A DNA stretch of 64,000 nt, taken from NCBI GenBank assembly GCA_028564925.1, contig CM053032.1, positions 116,050,990-116,114,989 of the forward strand, given 5' to 3'. Made by a program: the position numbers and the translations under genes. Source of the stretch: Lithobates sylvaticus (taxonomy: Eukaryota > Chordata > Amphibia > Anura > Ranidae). Under the pieces are notes generated by a model. That model was not told where the DNA came from and searched no databases. It was given only the letters and a program-made list of their open reading frames with translations. Positions 1 through 9,671 of the stretch are shown here, piece by piece (the first letter of the stretch is position 1; each line of letters begins with the position of its first letter).

Positions 1-1510
1 CCAAAAGTGTATCTACTGTCAGTGTAAATGTTTACTTTTTGTCTTTTGAATAACTGACAGGCACGTGTCATAGCATAGAGCTCTGCCTGCTGAGCTGAAG
101 TCGCTGCTAGTGGTTTTGCTTCTAATATTATGTCTGATAAAGTCACTACAGTATACAGTATCATTGCTTAGAACAGCTGCCATCAACAAAAACATTTATG
201 TAGTCAGTAGATGTAGAAATGTTTTGTAAAAGGTGCACTATAGTATGTGTTATGTACAATGTAGTATCAGTTTCTAAAGTGATTTTGGATGTTTCTTTTA
301 CTGCCATGTTTACTGCCACAGGCAGCAACAGCTTGTAGGCAAGCTGGCATTCCTTGTACTTGAACGGGGAGTTTTTTGGATAGATAAGCCACGGGTCGGT
401 AGTGGGTACCATGCGCTTGGGCCAACACGGCAGCCAGCGCAGGGCCCCTGACTATACAGTAAAGCACAAAGGATTTCTTATGATCTGGTAAACCTAGTGC
501 TGGAGCACCGGCCAAAGACTGTAAAGGTCCATGTCATTTCCTCAGTGTAACACCTGCTTGGGGGCAGTGGCTGCAGTAGAGGGGCGCAAGATTGAATCAT
601 AAAAAGAACAATCTGGGATCCACTGCCTGCAGTAGACAATAGAGCCAAGAAAAGAAAGGAGCGCTGCCTTATCTTTGGGTGGGCCGAGACAGGTCAGAGT
701 CTTGACTCTTTCTGGGGACACTTGCCTGGTCCCGCCTGAGATAATACATCCTAGGTATTCCACCCTCTCCCTGCACCACTGGATCTCTTTGCGAGACACC
801 AAGTGACCCTCAAGAGATAAGTGAGCCATCAGGCTTTCAGAGTCTTCTGCACGCTGTGCCCCGCTCTCACTACATAACAGTAGGTCATCTACATATTGCA
901 GGAGTACAGATCCCTGTGGGAGCACCCAGTCATCCAAGGTTAGTTTTAACACCATGGAAAATGCTGCAGGACTGTTCACAAAGCCTTGAGGAAGACGGGC
1001 CCAAGTCAGTTGGCCCGTGCCCGAGCCCCAGGCAAAGGCAAAGATATTTTGGAAATCCTTGTGAACATCAATGCTAAAGAAAGCATTGGACAAGTCTAGT
1101 ACCGTATATACAGTGGAGGAAGCAGGGATGTTTATAAAACTTCCTGTGATGTCTGAGACTAGTGGTGGAAGTGGTTAAATACATTTGTTCACCCCCCCTC
1201 AAATCATGTACTAGCCTCCACTCGCCGCTTGCTTTCTTTACTGAATGGGTGTATTCCAGGGACTGGTAATGGGTTTTAGAATGTCTTTCTGCATGTATGT
1301 GGTGATCTGTGGTGTACCCTGTACTTCGTCAGCATGACGGTGGTATTGTTTCTGAAAGAATAGTATGATGTTTGGTTTGAAAGTAGGGACATAAGGAGTG
1401 CATTTGACATGTCTTACGTCTGTCTTTGACTTTGCCCATATCGGTTGAGTCTCTAATGCTTCATGTATGGTCATAGAGTAAAACGTCAAATCTTTTCTTT
1501 TCGGCACATG
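1..1510 (-). pseudogene. pol remains of the retroviral fossil (RT, connection/RNase H side)
   Basis: Minus-strand segments resemble retroviral reverse transcriptase. The 542-1093 stretch carries the palm motif LPQGFVNSPAAF followed by LQYVDDLLLC, then YLG and FLG..YCRQWIP, the usual order in gamma- and epsilon-type pol. The 1238-1507 stretch matches the RT N-terminus, with SPWNTPI. The 161-515 stretch has a connection-domain signature (RPVAYLSKKL) and an RNase H-like FVDGS. This is a broken fossil with no functional product expected. Confidence 0.88.
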
Positions 1511-1714
1511 TTGCTGTAGGTCAAATTTAATGTTACTCCTAATGAAGACAAGGTCAAACTTTAAGGACTACCTGTGGAAGTGTTTTCCAGTGGGAAGAGA
1601 AGAAATGCATTACCAAGGAGGGAATCTGTTCCGGGCACTCCTATGGATGTTGATAAAAGGGGTTATTGCGAGGGTTGTTATCATTGTACCCTGGCCAATC
1701 CATTTGAATTAATT

Positions 1715-2643
1715 CTACAGTTTTTCTGGGTTCTGGCCATTCTCTGCCTGCCAGGCCGTCTTGACTACATTATATTCTTGTTGCATTTGGCGGCCAGGCG
1801 GGGGTTGGTTTCGGCTGTATTGTTGGGGTTGCAGGGAGAGGCCTTGTGGACAGCCCTGCAGCATCCCCCACGGCGCCAAAACCAACCCTGGATGACTGGG
1901 GAAGGATAATTGTTGTGTTTGATAATTTGGAAAATTACGCTGATATCTGCCTCTGGGAATACCCCAGCCCCTCCTTTGAAACCTACCCTGTCCATTTCCC
2001 TGGGTATTTCTCCTGTGTGGACATTCTGATTTCCAATGGGAGGGGTTTCCACAATGAAAACAGCCTTGATTTGGGTATTCTTGTGTTTGCAACACATGAT
2101 TTTACCAAGGGTGGGAGCATGGGGGTGGGAGTCCCTGAGGTCTGGGGGAATAGTCCTCCTTTGGTATTAAAAAATCATAGCATGGGGTGGCGGAGGTACT
2201 GGTGCCAAACGCACATAATCCTCTGAATCCCCTATGTCATAACAAAGGGGTTGGGCAGGGGCAGAGGCAAGTGTTGGTTTTTTAGGAGACTTGTCTAAGG
2301 AAGGATGAGGCTTCCCTAATGGATGAGGGAATTGCTTCTTATACTCTTTTAATGCTTTACACCACATTTTATAACATTTAGTCATACATTCTTTATCATA
2401 AGGAAACCGTGGATAATTATACTGCTTATGTTGGCCACACATTTTAGTGACTTCTTCCCATTCCTCTGCAGAACATGGTCCGCACTCACTTAGCCCCGCA
2501 ATTTGTAGAGCATGTGCTCTGGTCAATATGTTTTTCCAGAAGGGTTCAGTATAATATGTTCTATAGTTTCCAGACACGAAATCTAAAGGAGTGGGCTGAT
2601 CCGGCTTACCTTCCGAACCTCCCTTTCCCGGCAGATTTTCCAT
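1715..2643 (-). pseudogene. gag remains of the retroviral fossil (capsid and nucleocapsid)
   Basis: The 1715-2095 part contains one CCHC zinc knuckle, CFHCGNPSHWKSEC, in a basic, glutamine-rich setting, as in retroviral nucleocapsid. The 2167-2643 part is a proline-rich and capsid-like stretch. It sits just upstream of the pol remains on the minus strand, which is the expected gag-pol order. It is a broken fossil. Confidence 0.8.
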
Positions 2644-3580
2644 GTTTACAATTCTTATACTTTATTTTATATTATAACTCTTTTATACACATCAGCTGCA
2701 GAACATACAGTTAATGACTTAGGACAAGCCACAAAAGTTCTTTACCCGTTTCACATTCAATAGTACCTATGACACCTTTAACAGTTAAAGCTTCTTGAAA
2801 TTTAAAAGTTTTTATTCTTGGCAAAATGCCAAAAAAACACTCCCCTTTGCCAGAGGTTCCCCTGATCATAAGCAAGCTTTGTACTTTATTACTTTCCTTA
2901 TTCTTATAACCAAAAATGTTTATTTATATTTCAAATTTCTTGGCAAAGTGCCAACAAGTTTAAACAGTACTTTCAATTGCTGTAATACTAATGCCGCAAA
3001 CTATTTCCCACTATCCATTACGGTTGGTGAGATATTAGCATTTGAACCCTTGTTGGCAAAACGCCAAAATATCCAAGATTTGCACCTGACTTCCCCTGCG
3101 CAAGAGATGTCAGTGGCAAAAGTAATTATTCACATAGCATGTTTTTATCAAAAGTTAGCCTCACCAATTTATGTATTAAATGAAAAATGTTACAACGTCC
3201 CTGTTGTCACGATGTATCAAAGACCCTCCTGGAACACAAAACTATTATGTATATTAAACCTGGTAATAACCTCCGGGAATACTAGCACCCAAATAAGTAT
3301 TTGATCCCTCATACACAAATAATAGGCCTGTTAAACACTCTGGGCAGCGTCCTGCCAAAAACACTTAAACATTATTTCAAATATGACATTAAAATGATTT
3401 AGAGGTTTCCAATGACCAGTCCTTCTGGTTAAAAACAAGGTTTTCAACCTCCTATGGTATTAATACAATATATAGGAGGGATCCTGGTCAATTTAGCGAG
3501 GTATCCTTGTCCCCTATATTTTGATACCTGGGACCCCGGAATCCTCGACAGGTATATCCCGTTCTTTTATATTAATACCC

Positions 3581-3757
3581 GGAACCCTGGCCCCACCTAG
3601 GCAACAGATATCCCTATTTATGAGTGAGCTGTATTATAATTCTCCAGGAACCCTGGCCCCACCTAGGCAACAGGCATCCCTATTTATGAGCAAGCTGTAT
3701 TATAATTCTCCAGGAACTTTGGCCCCACCTAGGCAACAGGCATCCCTGCTTAATGTC
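3581..3757. repeat. Tandem 66-bp repeat, about 2.7 copies, in the fossil's leader
   Basis: The block starting GGAACCCTGGCCCCACC recurs at 3581, 3647 and 3713, a period of 66 bp. Each copy holds TAGGCAACAG and TATTATAATTCTCC. It lies between the gag remains and the primer-binding site, so it belongs to the retroviral leader. Confidence 0.85.
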
Positions 3758-3899
3758 CCTATCTCTCAGGCAAACTAATTAAATTAATCAATTATGCCTT
3801 GAGTTCTATAATGCGACGGGTTATAACATTGACAGAGTAAGCTGTTCAAAAATACTTTGAAAAAGTAATTTTAAAGAAAGCTTACCTGTTCAATTGTAC

Positions 3900-3917
3900 C
3901 CCACTATTCTGGTACCA
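3900..3917 (-). promoter_or_regulatory. Retroviral primer-binding site, tRNA-Leu-like
   Basis: On the minus strand the 18 bases beginning TGGTACCAGAATAGTGGG follow an LTR end of the form ...TTACA plus two bases. From general knowledge this resembles the complement of a tRNA-Leu 3' end (CCACTCCTGGTACCA type), with mismatches. It fixes the LTR edge at 3920. The tRNA assignment is from memory. Confidence 0.55.
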
Positions 3918-3919
3918 TC

Positions 3920-4400
3920 TGTAAGGTTTTCTGTAATGTCCCTCTTACCTCCTCTTTCCGTCCGGACAGGCAAAAAGACATCATACACCGTATGTGGTTG
4001 ATCAAAGAATACATTTACTTTTTCAGCTATACAGAGTATATGCAATAATCAAAGAGGGGGGTTCGCGGGTTGCATAGGGAGAATGCCCCATGAACAACCA
4101 ATCACATTCAAGCATTTTGTTATACAATCAATATTGATCTGCAGGACATTCATAATATTTCTGCCCTCAGACTCAACGTCACAATTTACTCTAAAAATGT
4201 CCCACGCAATATATGTCCTTGACAAGGTTCTCAGCATTTTCTAGTACACACGCCAGACCGTGAGAAGCACACTTTCTACAGAAAAGTAAACTTGTTATGA
4301 GAAAGTGTTAATGTGAGATAAACAGAGTTAGAGTGAGTTTCTACAGAAAAACAGAAAAACATCTTTGTACAATATTATTAAATCTTAAAGGGTAACTTTA
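3920..4400 (-). repeat. Probable 5' LTR of the retroviral fossil
   Basis: Next to the primer-binding site, the plus strand begins TGTAAGG at 3920, which is the complement of an LTR ending in CA. No coding signal is seen. The outer edge is not resolved: it could lie anywhere from about 4240 to 4400, where Harbinger sequence begins. The partner LTR is outside the window. Confidence 0.45.
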
Positions 4401-4405
4401 CATTT

Positions 4406-5238
4406 CCTTACACCAAGTACCTCAACGTGGCAACAAGCCTCTGCTCCGGAGTTATGGCTTGCCTCATGCAGGTATCCTGCCTGCTAATAAAAGGGGTCAG
4501 CAAAGCCAACAGACTGTGAAAAACGGGGTCTGTCATCCTGAGAAAGTTACTGAAATCATCAGAATTATTCTCCAGGATCTCACGAAGCAAAGGCATGTGC
4601 GAGAATTGATCACGCTGAAGCAACCAATTCTTGGTCCATGAACTCCTCCTCGCCCTGTTCATGGACTGGTCTTGGGTCAAAGCTAAAAGCCCGACACCAA
4701 GCCCCTGCACAGCACGAACTCTACGACGAGTACGTACACGAAACATAGCTCACAAACGGTCAGCTGGTCAGAACGGACAAACAGAAAGCACCGATAAACA
4801 GCAAGGCCTGAAAGAACGAAATGAATACCAGAAACGAGCAGACAATGAGCAGTGAAAATCAAAGCTTCCTATATCAAGATATAGGCCGCAATGACCAACA
4901 AATGCGAACTGACTACACGCACCGATAAACAGATACGCACGACAAGCACAAACTAAAGAGCAGTAACGATCTGAGTCTGAATACTGAAAAGCGCCAATCG
5001 AATGTAACAAAACTTCTACTAACACGCGATAAACACGGAATCAGCAGAAGGAGCCCAACGGGTGCCGGACGTGGTGCTGAACTTCCCCTTTATAGTTTTG
5101 TGGAACACGGCTTACGTCACGGTGTTCTTGAAGACCGGAAATTCCGACAACGTTGTCCGACCGTGTGTACGCAACACCAGCTTCGGACAAATTCTGACGG
5201 AAATAGTCATCGGAAAATCCAACCATGTGTATGGGGCA
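4406..5238 (-). mobile_element. PIF/Harbinger transposon, 5' part only
   Basis: The element reads on the minus strand. Its outer end is at 5238, where the plus strand reads CCATGTGTATGGGGCA followed by TAA (5239-5241). This terminal repeat, TGCCCCATACACATGG inward, is kin to that of the large palindrome at 54015-56244. Inside lie an untranslated stretch and the N-terminal third of a HARBI1-like transposase. The other end is missing, so the copy is truncated near 4406 beside the retroviral fossil. Confidence 0.72.
4408..4746 (-). pseudogene. Harbinger transposase-derived nuclease (HARBI1-like), N-terminal fragment
   Basis: A 112-residue minus-strand reading frame. Residues from about 50 on (SHMPLLREILENNSDDFSN, FLRMTDPVFHSLLALLTPFI, then RQAITPEQRLVATLRYLV) match the conserved N-terminal region of the PIF/Harbinger nuclease family, the part before the catalytic DDE domain. 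The first 45 residues are basic and unrecognised. The family normally runs to about 350 residues. Similarity stops abruptly at LRYL, so no catalytic residue is present and the fragment cannot act as a nuclease. It depends on a start at 4746; no promoter is visible. Confidence 0.82.
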
Positions 5239-5241
5239 TAA

Positions 5242-6040
5242 TAGTGCAATACCGTTTTTCAAAATTTAATAGACAAGTTAAAAACCATTCCCCCGGCGGG
5301 GTACTCACATGTATAAGGTGCGTCAGTGCACCGTACTTAATAAAGCTCAATAAAATACTAATAAAAAAAAAAAATGAAAATAAAAATATATATTTTTTTA
5401 TTACTGCCCCTTTAAGACAGGAAAAAAAAAGTAATTTAACATGTGGGGCCGGTCGGAAACAAGATGGCATACATGGCACTTCATTTGCAGGCTTTTAACC
5501 CGCCTTTTGGCGCAATGCAGAACGCCAAGTAGCTTCCGCCCGTAAAATCACTGTGATTCTACGGGCGGGAGCATTGTTGTTTAAAACCCTGAGGTCACTT
5601 CCGGGTTTCGTGAGGCAGACGAAAGCCGGAAGTGACGTCGGCAGCTCTGTTCCTCAGCCCGAGCAGAGCTGCAGTAAGGTAAGGGAGTGTGTGAATGTTC
5701 TCCCAGGACAGAACAACTAATAATTATATTTAGGCAATTTTAAAATGACAAAAATTTTACTCAATTTACTCACACTTGAGCATGAGCAATATGAAATTAA
5801 TTTGGAAATTAATATAGCCAAGACAGTTTTTTTTTTTCTATGAATAATGTGCTCAGCAGGAGATATAACATGCAGTATTCTTATCAGCAATCTGCAATGG
5901 TCTGCTCTGCTTGTTACTTAGACTAAAAAATGTGCTTGCTATTGGTGTGGCTTGTTGGGTTCTCTGCTCTGTGCTAATAACATAGATATGATAGGGGAGT
6001 GTGGAGCATTTTTACTGTCAGAATCGTCAGAATCTCATAT
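5242..6040. other. No gene seen; GC-rich hairpins and A/T tracts
   Basis: A stretch without coding signal. Two short inverted repeats stand out: CCGCCCGTAAAATCAC pairs with GTGATTCTACGGGCGG (about 5528-5567), and TCACTTCCGG pairs with CCGGAAGTGA (about 5594-5634). The second pair is followed by TGACGTC and a GC-rich segment ending CAGTAAGGTAAGG. The hairpin pair looks like a MITE remnant; the ETS- and CRE-like words may be chance. The rest is A/T-rich and unassigned. Confidence 0.4.
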
Positions 6041-6044
6041 TTAA

Positions 6045-6635
6045 GAGGACCTTTTAAAAAAAAAATAAAAAAAAAATAAGAAAAAAAAATATATTTTTTA
6101 AAGCCTGATGAGCTCACGCGCAGAAGTGAACGCATACGTGAGTAGCGCCCGCATATGAAAATGGTGGTCAAATCACACATGTGAGGTATCGCCGCGATCG
6201 GTAGAGCGAGAGCAATAATTCTAGCCCTAGACCTCCTCTGTAACGCTAAACATGCAACCTGTAGAATTTTTTTAAACGTTTACTATGGATATTTTTGAGG
6301 GTAAAAGTTTGACGCCATTCCACTAGCGGGCGCAGTTTTGAAGCGTGACATGTTGGGTATCAATTTACTCAGCGTAACATTATCGCTCACAATATAAAAA
6401 AAATTGGGGTAACTTTACTGTTGTCTTATCTTTTTAATTTAAAAAAAGTGCATTTTTTTCCAAAAGTGCGCTTGTAAGACCGATGCGCAAATACGGTGTG
6501 AAAATAAGTATTGAAATGACCGCCATTTTATTCTCTAGGGTGTTAGAACCCCCAAACATTATATACTGTATTTTCAATAGCAAAAAAAACAGTTTTAAAC
6601 ATGTAAACACCTAAATTCCAAAACGAGGCTGGTCC
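6045..6635. mobile_element. TTAA-flanked non-autonomous element, piggyBac-type interior
   Basis: TTAA occurs at 6041-6044 and 6636-6639 around a 591-bp block without coding potential. The interior (CTCACGCGCAGAAGTGAACGC, then CAGACCTCCTCTGTAA-like and CGCAAATACGGTGTGAAAA) resembles the downstream part of the piggyBac copy at about 49800-50200. The ends share only a short GGACC inverted match, so the borders are tentative. Confidence 0.45.
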
Positions 6636-6639
6636 TTAA

Positions 6640-7545
6640 CCACTTTACGACCATTATATAAGGGGTGTGGTTTATGAGAAGTGGGAGGGGTCAAAATGGA
6701 TGGCCGGGGTCTGGCACCCCCCCATCCAAAAACGCCACCAGCCGCCACTGACGCCCACGGTAGGAATTCCCTATTTAGGCGTCACTTACCATTCTTAGCT
6801 TGCCGTAGGTGCAGTGCTGATTAGCACCGGGTAAGAACAGGACGTCTTATGCGCTCTCTCTCCCCCATTAAGGTAAATTGCCAAAGCTTTAAACTTAATG
6901 TATGCTAATGCTCTAATCTGGATGTGTGATTTTCTCACTCGATTGGGCTCTAGTTCAAATGCATATACTATAGACTTTTTTAAATTGACCTCTTTGTCAA
7001 TGTCACTTTAGCGTTATTTATGGTTTATTTTTTGCTTTTTTCTCTAGATTGCAGTCCATGTGAAGACTGTGGTGGGCTTACTCATCAGCTTCTGACTGGA
7101 TTGCCAGATACATGTTATCAGTATCTGATTAAACCTTTTTTTGACTTATTTTTATGAGAGGGCCTATATGTCATTATAGATTTGCATATGGTTTCTTTGC
7201 AAACAACCCTGTGCTATTGTTTTTCTTACCAGCAACGCCAGAATTTGAAACTTTTTACACGCTCTGCTTTTTACAATCCTACGGTAAGACAACCTAATAG
7301 ATTGGGCTTAGTATCTAAATGTATGGAATTTTGTAGAAATTTTATCCAAATTTTTGCTAAAACTAACTCTTTAGGGGGTTTATAACATCATATAATACAT
7401 ATCCCTGCTAGTGGATTATTCTATAATATGCACATTCTCTCATGCCCAATGCATATATTCTACCCCAGGCCTATGTAAGCTAGGCATGCAGGTTTAGTAT
7501 AATGTGGTTATATACCCTGCTGCATGCATACTTGGTGGGGATAGT
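6640..7545. other. Unassigned; possible hAT end at 6750
   Basis: No gene is recognised. The block begins CCACTTTACGACC, like the start of the TTAA elements elsewhere in the window. At 6741-6750 it reads GCCGCCACTG, which looks like the right end of a hAT element (inverse CAGTGGCGGC), but no matching left end was found. The remainder, 6750-7545, is A/T-rich and may be upstream PLE sequence continuing to 8434. Confidence 0.3.
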
Positions 7546-7905
7546 TTCATAGTTCATAGTTAGTAAGGTTGAATAAAGACATCAGTCCATCCAGTTCAAC
7601 CTGAGTGTGTGTCTACAATTGTCCCCATCCCTGTACATTGCACACTCACATCAGTCCCTACCCTCAAGGAGCCCACAATCCAAGGTCCCCATTCATATAC
7701 TAGGGCCAATTTTTGGACAGAAGCCAATTAACCTACCTGCATGTCTTTGGATTGTGGGAGGAAACCAGAGTACCCGGAAGAAACCCACGCAGGCACAGGG
7801 AGAACATGCAAACTCCAGGCAGGAAGTGTCGTAGTTGGGATTTGAACCAGCAACCCTTCTTACTGCTAGGTGAGAGTGCTAACCACTACACCACTGTGCC
7901 GCCCA
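7546..7905 (-). mobile_element. tRNA-derived SINE with LINE-like 3' tail
   Basis: On the minus strand the copy starts GGCGGCACAGTGGTGTAGTGG. It shows an A-box-like GTAGTGGTTAGCAC and a B-box-like GGTTCAAATCCC, the internal RNA polymerase III promoter of tRNA-derived SINEs. The body carries the widespread fish/amphibian SINE core (GGTTTCTTCCGGGTACTCTG, then TCCAAAGACATGCAGGTAGG). It ends with GATGTCTTTATTCAACCTTA and CTATGAACTATGAAAC, a tail of the CR1/L2 kind that would let it borrow LINE machinery. It is about 360 bp and looks near full length. Confidence 0.85.
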
Positions 7906-8434
7906 TAGATAGATTCCAGTTTACCCACTCTGTTCCTCACCTGCCGCTACCCCGGAGATGCTGTGCTATATTTAACCGCCCCAGCCATATTGAGGCGCCC
8001 TCTATAGGCGATGGCATTTTTTAAATGTTTTTTACTGTTTTGTTGCTAAACTGTTTTTTGTGCTTAAAATTTATGTTTTGTATAAATTTGTAAATATATT
8101 TCTTCTCTATAAATGTATTTTACTAGAGTTAAAGTTCTCCTAAAGAAGCACCATTATAGGTGCAGAACATGTCGAGCTACCACTTTAACTAACTTGGCCC
8201 CACACGCCTGACTTACCACCGCTACAAGACTCAGTATAACTTTAACCAATCTATTGCATTTATCGCTAGATCAATAGGTTTTGTATTGTGTACTTGATTA
8301 CGAGTCCTATTGGAGGATGTCAGATCTGTCTGTGTGTAGGCCCTATTAGTACTATTTTCTTCTTTTTATTGTTTGCACATTTAATTGTATAACTGTTGTT
8401 ATCTTGTCAAATAAACTTTGTTACATTTTAGACA
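7906..8434 (+). mobile_element. PLE-like 3' terminal sequence carrying a hammerhead-like motif
   Basis: No reading frame is seen. The reason for the call is a motif at 8137-8177 with the same layout as in the window's other PLE-associated segments, and a tail (AATAAACTTTG) at 8411-8420. The SINE at 7546-7905 would then interrupt or abut it. Assignment to PLE is an inference from this shared motif, not from protein. Confidence 0.4.
8137..8177 (+). ncRNA. Hammerhead-ribozyme-like motif
   Basis: CTCCTAAAGAA is followed by a perfect 5-bp stem GCACC/GGTGC with loop ATTATA, then AGAACATGTCGAG. The order matches a hammerhead: CUGANGA core, stem II, GAAA core, short palindromic stem III ending in UC. 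Both cores are off consensus (CTAAAGA; AGAAC), so it is probably inactive. Confidence 0.45.
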
Positions 8435-8436
8435 TA

Positions 8437-8653
8437 CCCTGTTTCCCCGAAAATAAGACCTAGCGTGATTGTCGGTGATGGCTGCAATATAAGCCCTACC
8501 CCCCAAATAAGCCCTACCCTGTTTCCCCAAAAATAAGCCCTACCCTGAAAATAAGACCTACAAGGACTTTAACTAGGGCTTATTTGGGGGGTAGGGCTTA
8601 TATTGCAGCCATCACCGACAATCATGCTAGGTCTTATATTCGGGGAAACAGGG
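8437..8653. mobile_element. Palindromic MITE with TA target duplication
   Basis: Both ends read CCCTGTTTCCCCGAA inward, with TA at 8435-8436 and 8654-8655. The 217-bp body is almost a single hairpin: AAGTCC-side arms include GGCTTATATTGCAGCCATCA and its complement. A second internal copy of the end (CCCTGTTTCCCCAAAAATAA) sits at 8518-8537. TA duplication fits the Tc1/mariner superfamily. No coding capacity. Confidence 0.85.
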
Positions 8654-8655
8654 TA

Positions 8656-9664
8656 TTACTCATGTGCCTTTTAAAGTCCAAAAAACTAGAATCTTTTTTG
8701 CCATAATCATTATCGGGACGTTGGCACATTTATACTTGGTGTACTTGCAGTGTCACTCTGCAGATAACACCGTTTAAACTACACATTTCAAGTTTAAATT
8801 CCCTTGTTGGACTTTGTCGAAGTTCCGCTGAAGAGGATAAACCTTCACGGATCCAGTTGACAGTTCCCCTAGTGACCATGTTGGTCACACCCCGGAGAAG
8901 CAACTTCATGCTCTCGGTTTCCGAGTTTTGACTTTTGAATTTTGATCTCTCTTTTTGTTCCTGCTTTTTGTTTTTATTTTTGTTTTATATTAACTCTATT
9001 TTTGACCACGTTCTAGAAGACCGCAGGGTCGAAATAACCCATATCCAGTAGATGGACTGTTAAATATTTGTTAAAAATCAGGAGAGGCCCTACTATAGGG
9101 AACGGGTTGGTTCCCCGGGGGTTGTGACCCCGGGGCAGGAGTAACCGATGGGGACCCTGCCTGTCCCGGGGGCCACGGCCTTGTGGGGCGGGGGGGTCTG
9201 GTGACTTGCTAGGTCCACATTTAAAAAATAGGACTGTATAACGGTTAAGAAAGTGCCTACGACCTGTTTGTCTGAATCTAGGCATAGATATTTGGGCCGG
9301 AGCGGTGATACATGCCGCTCACTTTCAGGAATATCCGTCCTCTAAGTAGGATGATACCCTTGCACTAGTTATCCCGAACTTTAGGTCCGGAGGGGGATTC
9401 CCCCCATTTAGTTACTACTATATTCAGACTTGCTAGGTTTGAATGTCACGGCCTAAGGCCGTCAAGTTATTTGTTTTGTCTGTATTTGTTTCTTACTTTC
9501 TATTTTTCTACTCTTCTATCTCCTTCCCAACAAGCTCTGGTCCGACATCCCATCTATAGAGCAAAGTTCAAGCAGAAACAAAAGTGGTCAACCTCAACTA
9601 ATACAACCTTTCCTGATCATCTGCTGATACAAGGTAAGAGTGCTCTGCCCTACCACGATGGCTA
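8656..9664. other. No gene seen; probable 5' part of the following LINE
   Basis: This kilobase has no reading frame I recognise. It contains GC-rich short palindromes (CCCCGGGG-type, 9115-9190). It leads directly into a LINE endonuclease segment on the same strand, so it may be the degraded ORF1 or 5' region of that LINE. That is an inference from position only. Confidence 0.3.
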
Positions 9665-9671
9665 AGACTTA

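Larger units (their letters stand above)
1..4400 (-). mobile_element. Endogenous retrovirus fossil, gamma/epsilon-like, entering from the left edge
   Basis: A retroviral copy lies on the minus strand. Reading from high to low coordinates I see an LTR-like stretch, a primer-binding site, a leader with a short tandem repeat, gag remains and pol remains. The pol part runs off position 1, so env and the 3' LTR are outside the window. It is clearly broken, with roughly a dozen interruptions in what is visible, which suggests an old insertion. The right boundary is approximate because it meets a Harbinger fragment near 4400. Family placement rests on the RT motif and a single CCHC knuckle. Confidence 0.88.

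Noticed and set aside
5594-5700. Host promoter with ETS and CRE sites plus a first exon donor
   Set aside because: The CCGGAAGT and TGACGTC words sit in a hairpin typical of a MITE, and no coding exon follows.
6738-6750. Complete hAT element ending at 6750
   Set aside because: Only a right-end-like GCCGCCACTG was seen. No left end or 8-bp duplication was found.
7713-8024. 103-codon frame over the SINE
   Set aside because: It is read through the SINE core and its tRNA-derived head in antisense. No protein similarity.
9013-9285. A 90-codon frame near the LINE start as ORF1
   Set aside because: It reads on the minus strand, opposite to the LINE, in a GC-rich palindromic stretch, and has no ORF1 features.
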